Shown here one piece after another: positions 18,163-27,262 of a stretch of 64,000 bases of DNA. The DNA is taken from positions 7,241,845-7,305,844 of the forward strand of contig JAAFYY010000001.1 in the NCBI GenBank assembly GCA_014284505.1, given 5' to 3'. The position numbers and the translations under genes are program-made. Source of the DNA: Streptacidiphilus sp. 4-A2 (GTDB lineage Bacteria; Actinomycetota; Actinomycetes; Streptomycetales; Streptomycetaceae). Within the stretch, counting starts at the first letter, position 1, and the number at the start of each line of letters is the position of its first letter. The notes beneath the pieces were generated by a model. The model did no database searches, was not told the origin of the DNA, and saw nothing but the letters and a program-made list of their open reading frames with translations.

Positions 18163-19344
18163 CTACTTGTCGATGTCGCCGACCACGAAGAACAGCGACC
18201 CCAGGATCGCGACCATGTCCGCCACCAGCGTCCCCGGCAGCAGCTCGCCCAGCAGCTGGATGTTGTTGAACGACGCCGAGCGCAGCTTCAGCCGCCACGG
18301 CGTCTTGTCGCCGTGCGACACCAGGTAGTAGCCGTTGATCCCGAGCGGGTTCTCGGTCCAGGTGTAGGTCTGGCCCTCGGGGGCCTTCAGCACCTTGGGC
18401 AGCCGCTGGTTGACCGGCCCGGGGGCGAGCCCGGCGATGCGGTCCAGGCAGGCGTCGGCGAGGTCGAGCGAGTTGTGGCTCTGGTCGAGCAGGCACTCGA
18501 AGCGGGCCAGGCAGTCGCCCTCCTCGCGGGTGACCACCCGCAGCACGTCGCCCAGTTCGCCGTAGGACAGGTAGGTCTCGTCCCGGCGCAGGTCGAAGTC
18601 CAGGCCGCAGGCGCGGGCGATCGGACCGCTGGCGCCGTACGCCTGGACGGTCTCCGGCGCCAGCACGCCCACGCCCCTGGTCCTGGCCCGGAAGATCTCG
18701 TTGCCGAGCACCAGGTCGTCGAAGACCGGCATCCGGCCGCGCACCGCGGCCACGGCCGCCCGGGCCCGGTCGTACCAGCCGGCCGGCAGGTCCTCCTTGA
18801 GGCCGCCGACGCGGTTGAACATGAAGTGCATCCGGCCGCCGGAGGCCTCCTCCATCAGCGACTGGAGCTGCTCGCGTTCCGCGAAGGCGTGGAAGACCGG
18901 GGTGATCCCGCCCAGCTCCAGCGGGTAGGAGCCGAGGAACATCAGATGGTTGAGCACCCGGTTGAGCTCGGCGAGCAGGGTCCTGGTCCAGGTCGCCCGC
19001 TCCGGGACCTCCATGCCGAGCATCCGCTCGACGCCGAGGACCACGCCCAGCTCGTTGGCGAAGGCGGAGAGCCAGTCGTGCCGGTTGGCCAGCATGATGA
19101 TCTGCCGGTAGTCCCGCGCCTCGAACAGCTTCTCCGCGCCCCGGTGCATATAGCCGATGACCGGTTCGGCGGCGGTGATCAGCTCGCCGTCGAGCCGCAG
19201 CTTGATCCGCAGCACGCCGTGGGTGGACGGGTGCTGCGGGCCGATGTTCAGCACCATGTCGTTGGTGCCCAGCTCGGTCGCCCCCGCGCCGATGCCGACC
19301 ACCGTCTCCCGCCGCGTGCCCTTGGCCGCCGTACTACTCGTCAT
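18163..19344 (-). CDS. Orphan NADH-quinone oxidoreductase subunit D (NuoD, 49-kDa type)
   Basis: 393-residue NuoD homologue, close to full family length. NuoD forms the quinone-binding pocket of respiratory complex I. Retained features: NIGPQHPSTHGVLR (quinone-site His), YMHRGAEKLFEARDY (Arg68 and the quinone-site Tyr), NHLMFLGSYPLELG, SGGRMHFMFNRVGG and the C-terminal VVGDIDK. No other nuo gene is in this window, so this is a stand-alone copy, as known in streptomycetes beside the main nuo operon. It lies 29 bases downstream of a MidA/NDUFAF7-type methyltransferase gene in the same direction. Whether it replaces the main NuoD or works in another complex is open. Intact. Confidence 0.9.
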   Translation of the reverse strand: MTSSTAAKGTRRETVVGIGAGATELGTNDMVLNIGPQHPSTHGVLRIKLRLDGELITAAEPVIGYMHRGAEKLFEARDYRQIIMLANRHDWLSAFANELGVVLGVERMLGMEVPERATWTRTLLAELNRVLNHLMFLGSYPLELGGITPVFHAFAEREQLQSLMEEASGGRMHFMFNRVGGLKEDLPAGWYDRARAAVAAVRGRMPVFDDLVLGNEIFRARTRGVGVLAPETVQAYGASGPIARACGLDFDLRRDETYLSYGELGDVLRVVTREEGDCLARFECLLDQSHNSLDLADACLDRIAGLAPGPVNQRLPKVLKAPEGQTYTWTENPLGINGYYLVSHGDKTPWRLKLRSASFNNIQLLGELLPGTLVADMVAILGSLFFVVGDIDK

Positions 19345-19373
19345 GGGCCAGAGTCTGCCATCCCCGGCGCCGG

Positions 19374-20507
19374 TCACCGCCCGGTCGGCCACCCCTCGGT
19401 CAGCCACTGCGCACCCGCCCACTCGTCGGGCAGGAGGTCGGTGCCCACCGACTGCATCCCCCAGACGAAGGAGCCGAGCCCGCCGCTCGCGGTCAGCTCG
19501 GCCGCCTCCCCGGCCGCCGCCAGCGCCCGGACATATCCGGCCGGGTCGGTGGAGGCCATGGCCAGCGGTGGCCGGGCCGCGCTCAGACCGAGCCGGGCGA
19601 GTGCTTCGCGCTGGGTTGTCCACAGACTGTGGACAACTCGGGAGTGCGGGGCGGCCGTGGCCGCCGCCAGGCAGGAATCCAGGGCCACATGTGAGGTCAG
19701 GTCGCAGCTGCCGTCCGGCACCGGGCGGACCTCCCGGCCCTCGCGGAACGCCGCCAGGGTGCCGAAGGGCGGGCGTTCGGCTGCCCGGTGCGCGTAGTCC
19801 ACGGCCAGCGCGAGCCCCCGGCCGAGCGAGGCGACGGCCTGCGCCCAGGCCTCGTCCCGGGGCAGCCCGATCTCCGCCCGGAACCCCGGCTCGGCAGCGG
19901 CGGACCCGGCGGACCCGGCAGTCCCGGCTGTCCCGGCCGATCCGCTCGCCCCGGCCGCCGGACCGGGGGTGAGCGGCCACCAGCGGGCCAGCCAGTCCGC
20001 GGCGGCGCCGGTGACCGGGTCGCCCAGCTGCTCCCCGCCGGTCCGCGGGTCCACCAGCACCAGCCGGGCCACGCCGTCCTCGTCCACCTCGGCGATGTCC
20101 ACCGGGACGTTGTCCAGCCACTCGTTGGCAATCAGCACCCCGGCCGCGGCCGGCTCGATCCGCTCGCCCCAGCCGATCTGCCCGGGCAGCCCCGGCGGAC
20201 GCGGCGCCAGCTCCACCGCCCGCAGCAGCAGCCGCCGGGCCAGCTCCGGGTACCGGGCGCGGGCCTGGGCGTCCAGCTCCAGCAGCAGCTCGCCGCGCCC
20301 CGCGCCGACGTCGGTGACCACCAGCTCCTCCGGACGGCCCAGCCCCTCGTCAGCCAGCCGCACCAGTTCCAGCAGCGCCGTCGCGAACAGCGGGGAGGCA
20401 TGCACCGAGGTGCGGAAATGCCCGGCCGGGCCGGCCGGCTGCTGGAAGAAGCCGCCGGGCCCGTAGAGCGCGGTCCTGGTCGCGTCCCGCCAACTGGTCA
20501 TCGCCAT
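19374..20507 (-). CDS. MidA/NDUFAF7-family SAM-dependent methyltransferase
   Basis: 377 residues. The SAM-binding motif VVTDVGAGRGELLLEL is at about residue 70, then VLIANEWLDNVPVDIAEV, the characteristic MidA/DUF185 segment, and ALAVDYAHRAAERPPFGT, which matches the family's D-Y-G-like region. In mitochondria NDUFAF7 methylates an arginine of NDUFS2, the NuoD counterpart. This gene directly precedes a NuoD gene (29-bp gap), strongly suggesting NuoD as its substrate. An Ala/Gly/Ser insertion lies around residue 195. Start ATG 20507 (MAMTSWRD); ATG 20501 is also possible. It diverges from the sensor kinase gene. Confidence 0.82.
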   Translation of the reverse strand: MAMTSWRDATRTALYGPGGFFQQPAGPAGHFRTSVHASPLFATALLELVRLADEGLGRPEELVVTDVGAGRGELLLELDAQARARYPELARRLLLRAVELAPRPPGLPGQIGWGERIEPAAAGVLIANEWLDNVPVDIAEVDEDGVARLVLVDPRTGGEQLGDPVTGAAADWLARWWPLTPGPAAGASGSAGTAGTAGSAGSAAAEPGFRAEIGLPRDEAWAQAVASLGRGLALAVDYAHRAAERPPFGTLAAFREGREVRPVPDGSCDLTSHVALDSCLAAATAAPHSRVVHSLWTTQREALARLGLSAARPPLAMASTDPAGYVRALAAAGEAAELTASGGLGSFVWGMQSVGTDLLPDEWAGAQWLTEGWPTGR

Positions 20508-20627
20508 GCGGCCAACCATCCCAGCGGATGGGTATGGCAACCAACTCCGACCTGCGGAGGAGAACGACTCACTCCGGCGGTGGACCCCGGGCCGCCAAGC
20601 GCTGCCTACGCTTGGAGGGTGCAGACG

Positions 20628-21918
20628 ATGTACAACTGGTTCCGTAGACACCCCACTGTGGCTGATGCCTCCTGGGCAACTCTGCTGTTCCTGCTGTGCG
20701 CCCTCGCCATCGCCGCCGACTGGGGCAACAACGACCTCGCCAGGAACGCGTCGCAGACCCTGGTCACCGTGGTCCTCAGCGCGATGCTGGTGATCCGCCG
20801 CAAGCGCCCCGACCTGGCGGTCTGGGTGGGGATAGGGATCGGACTGGCCCAGGCCGCCTTCGGCCTGACGGTGGACCTGGCCGATGTCGCGCTGCTGGTG
20901 CTCGCCTACACGGCTGCCGCCTTCGCGCACATCTGGACCTCCCGGATCGCGCTGCTGGCCGGGCTCGCCGCCGGGCCGCTGGCCTGGCTGCGCTTCTACA
21001 GCCAGTCCATCCACAGCGAGTCGAACACCCCGGCCGGCAACCACTGGGTCGACGTCTTCATGTGCGTGGTCTTCTCCACGCCGTTCCTGCTCTGCTGGGT
21101 GCTCGGGCGGCTGACCCGGATCCGCCGCGCCTACTACGTGGAGCTGGAGGACCGGGCCGCGCGGCTGGAGCGCGAGCGCGACAACCAGGCGAAGATCGCG
21201 GTGGCCGCCGAACGTGCCCGGATCGCGCGCGAGCTGCACGACGTGGTGGCCCACAATGTCTCGGTCATGATCGTCCAGGCGGACGGTGCCTCCTTCGTCA
21301 TGGACTCCTCGCCGGAGCAGGCCAAGCAGGCGCTGGCCACCATCGCCGGGACCGGACGCCAGGCGCTGGAGGAGATGCGCCGCCTGCTCGGGCTGCTGCG
21401 CTCCGCCGACAGCGGCGGCGAGTACGTCCCCCAGCCCGGCGTGGAGCAGCTGCCGGAACTGCTGGAGCAGGTGCGCAACGCAGGTCTGCCGGTGGCGTTC
21501 CAGGTCGAGGGCGAGCCCCGGGAGCTGCCGCGCGGGGTGGAGCTGACGGCCTACCGGATCGTCCAGGAGGCCCTCACCAACGCCCGCAAGCACGGCGGCC
21601 CGCGGGCCGCCGCGACCGTGCGGATCCGCTTCGACGACCGGGGCCTGGACGTCCTGGTCGAGGACGACGGCCGGGGCGCCAGCGCCGAGCTGGCCCGGGA
21701 CGGCGGCCAGGACGGCTTCGGCCACGGCCTGATCGGGATGCGGGAGCGGGTCGGCATGGTCGGCGGCACCCTGGCCGCCGGTCCCCGGCGTCAACGGCGG
21801 CTTCCGGATCGACGCCAGGCTGCCGCTCAAGCCCACCCGCTCCCGGCCGCCGGAGCCCGTGCCGCTCGCCGAACCCGGCCCCGGTCCTACCCTGGCCCCT
21901 GACCTCCCCCGCGGCTGA
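20628..21918 (+). CDS. NarL-type sensor histidine kinase (one frame break)
   Basis: About 430 residues. Five or six N-terminal membrane helices form a sensor with little extracytoplasmic domain, then a coiled linker, the HisKA_3 dimerisation box ARELHDVVAHNVSVM (phosphorylated His) and a HATPase_c domain with ALTNARKHGG (N box), VLVEDDGRGA (G1) and GHGLIGMRERVGMVGG (G2). ATG 20628 follows GGAGG at 9 bases. Near 21782 one C too many shifts the frame; removing it gives PGVNGGFRIDARLPLKP and a stop at 21916-21918. The partner response regulator follows 31 bases later. The signal is unknown. Confidence 0.88.
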
Positions 21919-21949
21919 CCTCGCCGCACCGACCGATTTACGGAGTGCC

Positions 21950-22632
21950 ATGCCCATCCGTGTGATGCTCGTCGACGACCAGGAGCTGCTGCGCACCGGC
22001 TTCCGGATGGTGCTCCAGTCGCAGCGCGACATCGAGGTGGTCGCCGAGGCGGGCGACGGTCTCCAGGCGTTGCAGGTGCTGGCCGCCACCGAGGTGGACG
22101 TGGTGCTGATGGACGTCCGGATGCCGCAGATGGACGGCGTCGAGGCCACCCGCCGGATCTGCGCGGCGCCCCCCGGCCCGGACGGCGGCCCGCGGGTGCT
22201 CATCCTCACCACCTTCGACCTGGACGAGTACGCCTTCGCCGCGCTCAAGGCCGGGGCCAGCGGCTTCCTGCTCAAGGACGTGCCGCCGGCCGAGCTGGTC
22301 GCGGCGATCCACGCGGTCAGCGGGGGGAGGCGGTGGTGGCGCCCACCACCACCCGCCGCATGCTCGACCGCTTCGCCACCGTCCTGCCCAGCTCGCAGCC
22401 GCAGCAGGACACCCCGGAGATGGCCCGGCTCACCGAGCGTGAGCGGGAGGTGCTGCTGCTGATCGCCGGCGGGTTGTCCAACGGCGAGATCGCCGCCCAG
22501 CTCTCGCTCTCGGAGGCGACGGTCAAGACCCATGTCGGCCGGATCCTGACCAAGCTGGAGCTGCGCGACCGGGTACAGGCCGTGGTGCTCGCCTACGAGA
22601 CCGGTCTGGTCCGCGCGGGCGGCCCGCGCTAG
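21950..22632 (+). CDS. NarL/FixJ-family response regulator (one frame break)
   Basis: About 227 residues: receiver domain with RVMLVDDQELLRTGF, phosphoacceptor Asp in VVLMDVRMPQMDG and the LKAGASGFLLKD lysine region, then a LuxR-type helix-turn-helix (LTEREREVLLLIAGGLSN, EATVKTHVGRILTKL). It pairs with the upstream kinase. The run of six G at 22322-22327 is one short: with seven, the two halves join as AVSGGEAVVAPTTTR. It is expected to bind DNA as a phosphorylated dimer; targets may include the divergent methyltransferase-nuoD unit (inference from position). Confidence 0.9.
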
Positions 22633-22639
22633 CACCCGG

Positions 22640-22756
22640 TCACGCCGATCAGACCGGTAACCCCATTCAAGCCAATCACCACGACCTGCCCGATCACCGG
22701 GACCACCCCGATCACCCCGATCATTCGGACTACCCCGGGAAGCCCGATCAGCCAGA
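22640..22756. repeat. Degenerate CCCGATCA-type short repeats
   Basis: The gap between the convergent response regulator and threonine aldolase genes is built of degenerate 8-10-mers around CCCGATCA (for example 22690, 22707, 22716, 22741). It may be a simple-repeat expansion; no clear terminator hairpin is seen. Confidence 0.5.
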
Positions 22757-23919
22757 TCAGCCCGACGGGTTGACCCGGGCGAGGAATGCGGCGACGCCGT
22801 CCCGCACCTCCTCGGCGGTCCACTCCAGGGCGTCGGCGGCGACGGTGACCTCGGTGTAGGAGATCCCCGGCAGGCCCGGCTCGCGCCAGCCCCCGAAGAC
22901 CGACTCGCGGGTCTCCTCGGCCTGCCGGAGCCCGGCCTCGTTCAGCGCGTCCGCGGGGAACGGCAGCCACACCTGGAACTGGTGGGTGTGCGGCGGCTCC
23001 GGGAACACCCGCCCGCCGGGGACGCCGGCCAGGGCGTCGGTGACGGCCGCCGCGACCACCTTGGCGTGGGCGACGTAGTCGCCCAGCCGGGGCAGCTCCC
23101 GGTCCAGGCCCGCCAGCGCGGACAGCACCGCGGGCCACTGCTCGAACAGCTGCCCGCCGTAGCGGTGCCGCCAGTTCTTGGCCTGGGCGACGAACTGCTC
23201 CGGACCGGCCAGCAGCGCCCCGCTGACCCCGCCCAGGGTCTTGTAGCAGGAGACGTAGACCGAGTCCGCGAGCTCGGCGATCTCCGGCAGCGTGCGGTCG
23301 AAGTGGGTGACCGTCTCCCACAGCCGGGCGCCGTCGAAGTGGACCACCGCGTCCCGGTCCCGGGCCGCGGCGACGGTCGCCCGCAGCTCCTCCCAGGTCG
23401 GCAGCAGAAAACCGGCGTCGCGCAGCGGCAGCTCCAGCATCAGCGTCCCGAACGGCTCGCTGAACTCGGCCACCTCCTCCGCCGAGGGCATCTGCGGCCG
23501 CTGCGTGGGCCAGACGCTGCGCAGTCCGCTGAGCTGGGAGTAGGCGCCGCGCTCGTGCAGTTCCAGGTGGGCCAGCGGGTGCATGGCCACGGTCCGGTCG
23601 CCGGTGCGGTCCGCCCAGCAGCGCAGCGCGACCTGCTGGGCCATGGTCCCGGTGGGGAAGAACGCCGCCGCGTCCATCCCCAGCAGCCCGGCGACCCGCT
23701 CCTCCAGTGCCTCGACCACGCCGCTGCCGTAGGTGTCCGGGCGCTGCCCCAGGTCGTAGCCCCGTTCGGCCCCGTCCACCAGCTCGGCCAGCCGCTCGCG
23801 CAGGGTCGCCGAGCGCACCGAGGAGAGCCGGCGGCGGCAGCCGTGCCAGGCCGCGAACCGCCGCTGCGCGGGTCGTCCCGCTGGTCGCTGTCGCTCAGGT
23901 CATTGTTCTGATCAGCCAT
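22757..23919 (-). CDS. Low-specificity threonine aldolase-type PLP lyase
   Basis: About 385 residues, beta-eliminating lyase family (fold type I). Enzymes of this family split threonine or allo-threonine into glycine and acetaldehyde. Visible: AAAFFPTGTMAQQVAL near the N-terminal third, VVHFDGARLWE (PLP-pairing Asp) and the Schiff-base lysine in SVYVSCYKTLGGVSGALL. The C-terminal domain ends FLARVNPSG. The start is taken as ATG 23919 (MADQNNDLSDSDQ); the frame changes near 23825, so one base is probably missing; an internal GTG at 23818 would give a slightly short but complete core. Shown convergent to the response regulator. Confidence 0.83.
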
Positions 23920-24060
23920 GATCCGATCATCCCCAGCGGCGCGCGCCGGGGATTCGGACAGAGCCGCCCCGGAGCGCCGTGGATGTCATAGCATCCGGCA
24001 TCCGGGCCATCCTGCTACGGTGACCCGCCAGTAACGTCCGCACACGGACTCGGAGGACAT

Positions 24061-24747
24061 GTGATCGCCCACATCGCCAGGGGAGTTCTGGCCCCGCTCG
24101 TGCGCGTGGTCTACCGGCCGGTCATCGAGGGCCGGAAGAACGTGCCCAAGCGCGGCGCGGTGATCCTGGCGAGCAACCATCTGTCCTTCATCGACAGTGT
24201 GGTGATCCCGCTGGTGGCCCCGCGTCCGGTGGTGTTCCTGGCCAAGGCCGAGTACTTCACCGGGACCGGGCTGAAGGGCCGGCTCAGCCGCATCCTCTTC
24301 ACCGCGATCGACGCGGTACCGGTCGAGCGCGGCACCCACCGCGCCGCCCAGGCGTCGCTGGACGCCGCGCTGGAGGCGCTGAACGGCGGCAAGGCGTTCG
24401 GCATCTACCCGGAGGGCAAGCGCTCGCTGGACGGCCGGCTGTACCGCGGCCGTACCGGGGTCGCCTGGCTGGCGCTCACCTCCGGCGCGAAGGTGGTCCC
24501 GGTGGCGCTGGAGGGCACCCAGGACATCCAGCCGGTCGGCCGCCGGATCCCGAGGATCCGCCGGGTCACCGTGCGCTTCGGCGAGCCGCTGGACTTCAGC
24601 GAGCGGGCCGAGGCGGTGCGCGAGGGCCGCACCCCTGCCGGTCCGGTCCGCCGGGCGGTCACCGACGAGATCATGGAGGCCATCCAGGCGCTCTCCCAGC
24701 AGGAGAGTGCCGACGGCTACAACGAGGGCGCGCAGATCGCGGCCTGA
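24061..24747 (+). CDS. 1-acyl-sn-glycerol-3-phosphate acyltransferase (PlsC type)
   Basis: 228 residues. The acyltransferase motif I is SNHLSFIDSVV (NHxxxxD catalytic pair), motif III FGIYPEGKRSLDG and motif IV VVPVALEGT. These enzymes transfer an acyl chain to lysophosphatidate at the membrane surface to give phosphatidate. GTG 24061 is preceded by GGAGG at 4-5 bases. There is no strong transmembrane helix, only a short N-terminal amphipathic stretch (IAHIARGVLAPLVRVV). It stands upstream of the pantothenate/NAD block; link to it is only positional. Intact. Confidence 0.9.
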   Translation: MIAHIARGVLAPLVRVVYRPVIEGRKNVPKRGAVILASNHLSFIDSVVIPLVAPRPVVFLAKAEYFTGTGLKGRLSRILFTAIDAVPVERGTHRAAQASLDAALEALNGGKAFGIYPEGKRSLDGRLYRGRTGVAWLALTSGAKVVPVALEGTQDIQPVGRRIPRIRRVTVRFGEPLDFSERAEAVREGRTPAGPVRRAVTDEIMEAIQALSQQESADGYNEGAQIAA

Positions 24748-24828
24748 CCTCCCCGCCCCCGCGCCGCCGTAGGATGGCTGAGTTGAGTACGTCCGGTACC
24801 CGCTGCGGACTGGAACGGAAAAAAGGGC

Positions 24829-25838
24829 GTGAGGGTGAGCGCAGGTGACTCCGGGCTGCCCGGAGACCCCCGCGGGGGCGTCGAGTACCCGGATTTCGAG
24901 GGCTTTCCGGAAGGGGCCTGCCGCGACCGGAGCCGGAGCCGGATCCGGCCGATCCCGGCAACCGGCCCGCCCGGCTGGCGGTCGGCGTGATCGGCACCGG
25001 CCGGGTCGGGCCCGCGCTGGGCGCGGCGCTGCAACTGGCCGGGCACCGGGTGGTCGCCGCCTCCGGGGTGTCCGCGCTCTCCCGCCGCCGCGCGGAGGCG
25101 CTGCTGCCGCAGGCGCGGCTGGTGACCCCGCCACAGGTGATGGCCGCCGCCGACCTGGTGCTGCTGACGGTCCCCGACGACGCCCTGGCCGACCTGGTCG
25201 CCGGGCTCGCCGCGACCGGCGCGGTGCGCCCCGGCCAGCTGCTGGTGCACACCTCCGGCGCGCACGGGGTGGCCGTGCTGGAACCGGCGACCAGGGCCGG
25301 CGCGCTGCCGCTGGCGCTGCACCCGGCGATGACGTTCACCGGCACCTCGGTGGACGTCGCCCGGCTGGCGGGCTGCCCGTTCGGGGTGACCTCGCCGCCG
25401 GAGCTGCGTCCGGTCGCCGAGGCGCTGGTGGTGGAGATGGGCGGCGAGCCGGAGTGGATTCCGGAGGACGTCCGACCGCTCTATCACACGGCGCTGGCGC
25501 ACGGCTCCAACCACCTGGTGACGCTGGTCGCGCAGGCCATGGAGCTGCTCGCGCACGCCGGGGTGGCCGAGCCCGGGCGGCTGCTCGGGCCGCTGCTCGG
25601 CGCGGCCCTGGACAACGCCCTGCGCAGCGGTGACGCCGCGCTCACCGGCCCGGTCGCCCGCGGCGACGCCGGGACGGTGCGCACCCATGTCGCGCAGCTG
25701 CGCGCGGCCTCGCCGCAGGTGCTGGACAGCTATCGCGCGATGGCGCGGGCCACCGCCGACCGGGCGCTGGCCAACGGCACGCTCAGGGCCGACGCGGCCG
25801 AGACCCTGCTGGACGTTCTGGCGGAGGAGGGCAAGTGA
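24829..25838 (+). CDS. Rossmann-like DUF2520 protein at head of the cofactor operon
   Basis: About 335 residues. After a disordered N-terminus (from GTG 24829 or 24835) a Rossmann domain starts with LAVGVIGTGRVGPALGAALQ, runs through DLVLLTVPDDALADLV and VHTSGAHGVAVLE, then a DUF2520 C-terminal helical domain with LYHTALAHGSNHLVTLVAQA. The layout resembles ketopantoate-reductase-like or prephenate-dehydrogenase-like NADP enzymes. Its stop overlaps the panC start (GTGA), so translational coupling with pantothenate synthesis is likely; a ketopantoate-reductase-like function is only inference. One frame break in the N-terminal tail near 24905. Confidence 0.75.
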
Positions 25839-26682
25839 GGGCAGTGGGACTGGAACCGGTGCGTACCGCGGCCGAACTGGCCGGGCTCGGGCGCGGCAGC
25901 GGCGGCCGCGCGGTGGTGATGACCATGGGCGCGCTGCACCAGGGCCATGCGGAGCTGGTGCGCGCGGCCAGGGAGCAGGTCGGCGCGGACGGGACCGTGG
26001 TGGTGACGGTCTTCGTCAATCCGCTCCAGTTCGGCGCCGGGGAGGACCTGGACCGCTATCCGCGCACGCTGGAGGCGGATCTCGCGCTGGCCGCCGGTGC
26101 CGGGGCGGACGTGGTCTTCGCGCCGCCGGTGGAGGAGGTCTACCCCGGCGGGGAGCCGCAGGTGCGGCTCTCGGCGGGCCCGATGGGCAGCCGCTACGAG
26201 GGTGCCGCGCCCCCGGCCACTTCGACGGGATGCTCACCGTGGTCGCCAAGCTGCTCCATCTCACCCAGCCCGACCTGGCCCTCTTCGGCGAGAAGGACGG
26301 CCAGCAGCTGGCGCTGATCCGGCGGATGGTCCAGGACCTGAACTTCCCGGTGCGGATCGTCGGGGTGCCGACCGTGCGGGAGCCGGACGGGCTGGCGCTG
26401 TCCAGCCGCAACCGGTTCCTCTCCGGGCAGGACCGGGAGCGGGCGCTGGCCCTGTCCCGGGCGCTGTTCGCGGGCCGGGACGCGGCGACGGGGGGCCCGG
26501 CGGCGGTCCGCGCGGCGGCCGGCCGGGAACTGGAGGGGCTGGCGGTCGACTACCTCGGGCTGATCGATCCGGCCGATTTCACCGAGATCGACCGCGAGGA
26601 CTACCGCGGTGAGGCGGTGCTGGCGGTCGCGGCGAAGGTCGGGACCACACGACTGATCGACAACACCCGTATCACTCTGTAG
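25835..26682 (+). CDS. panC: Pantothenate synthetase PanC (one frame break)
   Basis: Joins pantoate and beta-alanine with ATP in the cytoplasm to give pantothenate. Visible motifs: VMTMGALHQGHAELVR (HxGH-type ATP site), FVNPLQFGAGEDLDRYPRT, LLHLTQPDLALFGEKDGQQL and LSSRNRFLSG (KMSKS-like loop). Length of about 283 residues is normal. GTG 25835 overlaps the preceding stop codon by four bases. Near 26207 a base is missing between YEGAA and FDGMLTVVAK, where family members read G-x-x-R-P-G-H-F-D-G. PanD follows after 94 bases and makes its beta-alanine substrate. Confidence 0.93.
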
Positions 26683-26776
26683 AACCCCGCATTCCGATCG
26701 CCGGGCTCTGTGGGACCACCAGCGCCCGGTGCCCGTCCCTGCCATGCCGCACGTACGTCACCAAGGAGCCGTGACC

Positions 26777-27262
26777 ATGCTTCGCACCATGCTCAAGTCC
26801 AAGATCCACCGCGCCACCGTCACCCAGGCCAACCTGCACTATGTGGGCTCCGTCACGGTCGACCAGGATCTGCTCGACGCCGCCGACCTGCTGCCCGGCG
26901 AGCTCGTCCACATCGTGGACATAGACAACGGCAACCGGCTGGAGACCTACACCATCGCCGGTGAGCGCGGCAGCGGCATCATCGGCATCAACGGCGCCGC
27001 CGCGCGCCTGGTCCACCCCGGTGACCTGGTCATCCTCATCGGCTACGGGCAGATGGAGACCGCCGAGGCCCTGGCCTACCAGCCCAAGGTGGTGTTCGTG
27101 GACGCCGGCAACCGGATCACCCACCTCGGCGGCGACCCGGTCGACGTCCCGGCGGACAGCGGGCTGCTGCGCGGTGACACGGACGAGCGTGCGGTTTCCC
27201 CCAGGCGTACGGTGGCGTCGACGGTGCGACTACCGGCGCACCACGCACATTCGGAGCCAGGC
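26777..27262 (+). CDS. panD: Aspartate 1-decarboxylase PanD (3' end not defined)
   Basis: Makes beta-alanine from aspartate; the pyruvoyl cofactor comes from self-cleavage of the proenzyme between Gly24 and Ser25, seen here as HYVGSVTVD at exactly that position. Also typical are MLRTMLKSKIHRATVTQANL, NGNRLETYTI and NGAAARLVHPGDLVI. The core ends near ITHLGGDPVDVP. No stop codon appears before the nadB start at 27263 and the frame is continuous with nadB. Family length predicts an end near 27195, so a base was probably lost near 27150-27250. True PanD-NadB fusion is unlikely. Start ATG 26777 lies after AAGGAG. Confidence 0.9.

Noticed and set aside
22629..23321. Minus-strand frame with hydrophobic Gly-Val-Ile tail as a membrane protein
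   Set aside because: It overlaps the threonine aldolase in another frame and the tail comes from the short repeats.
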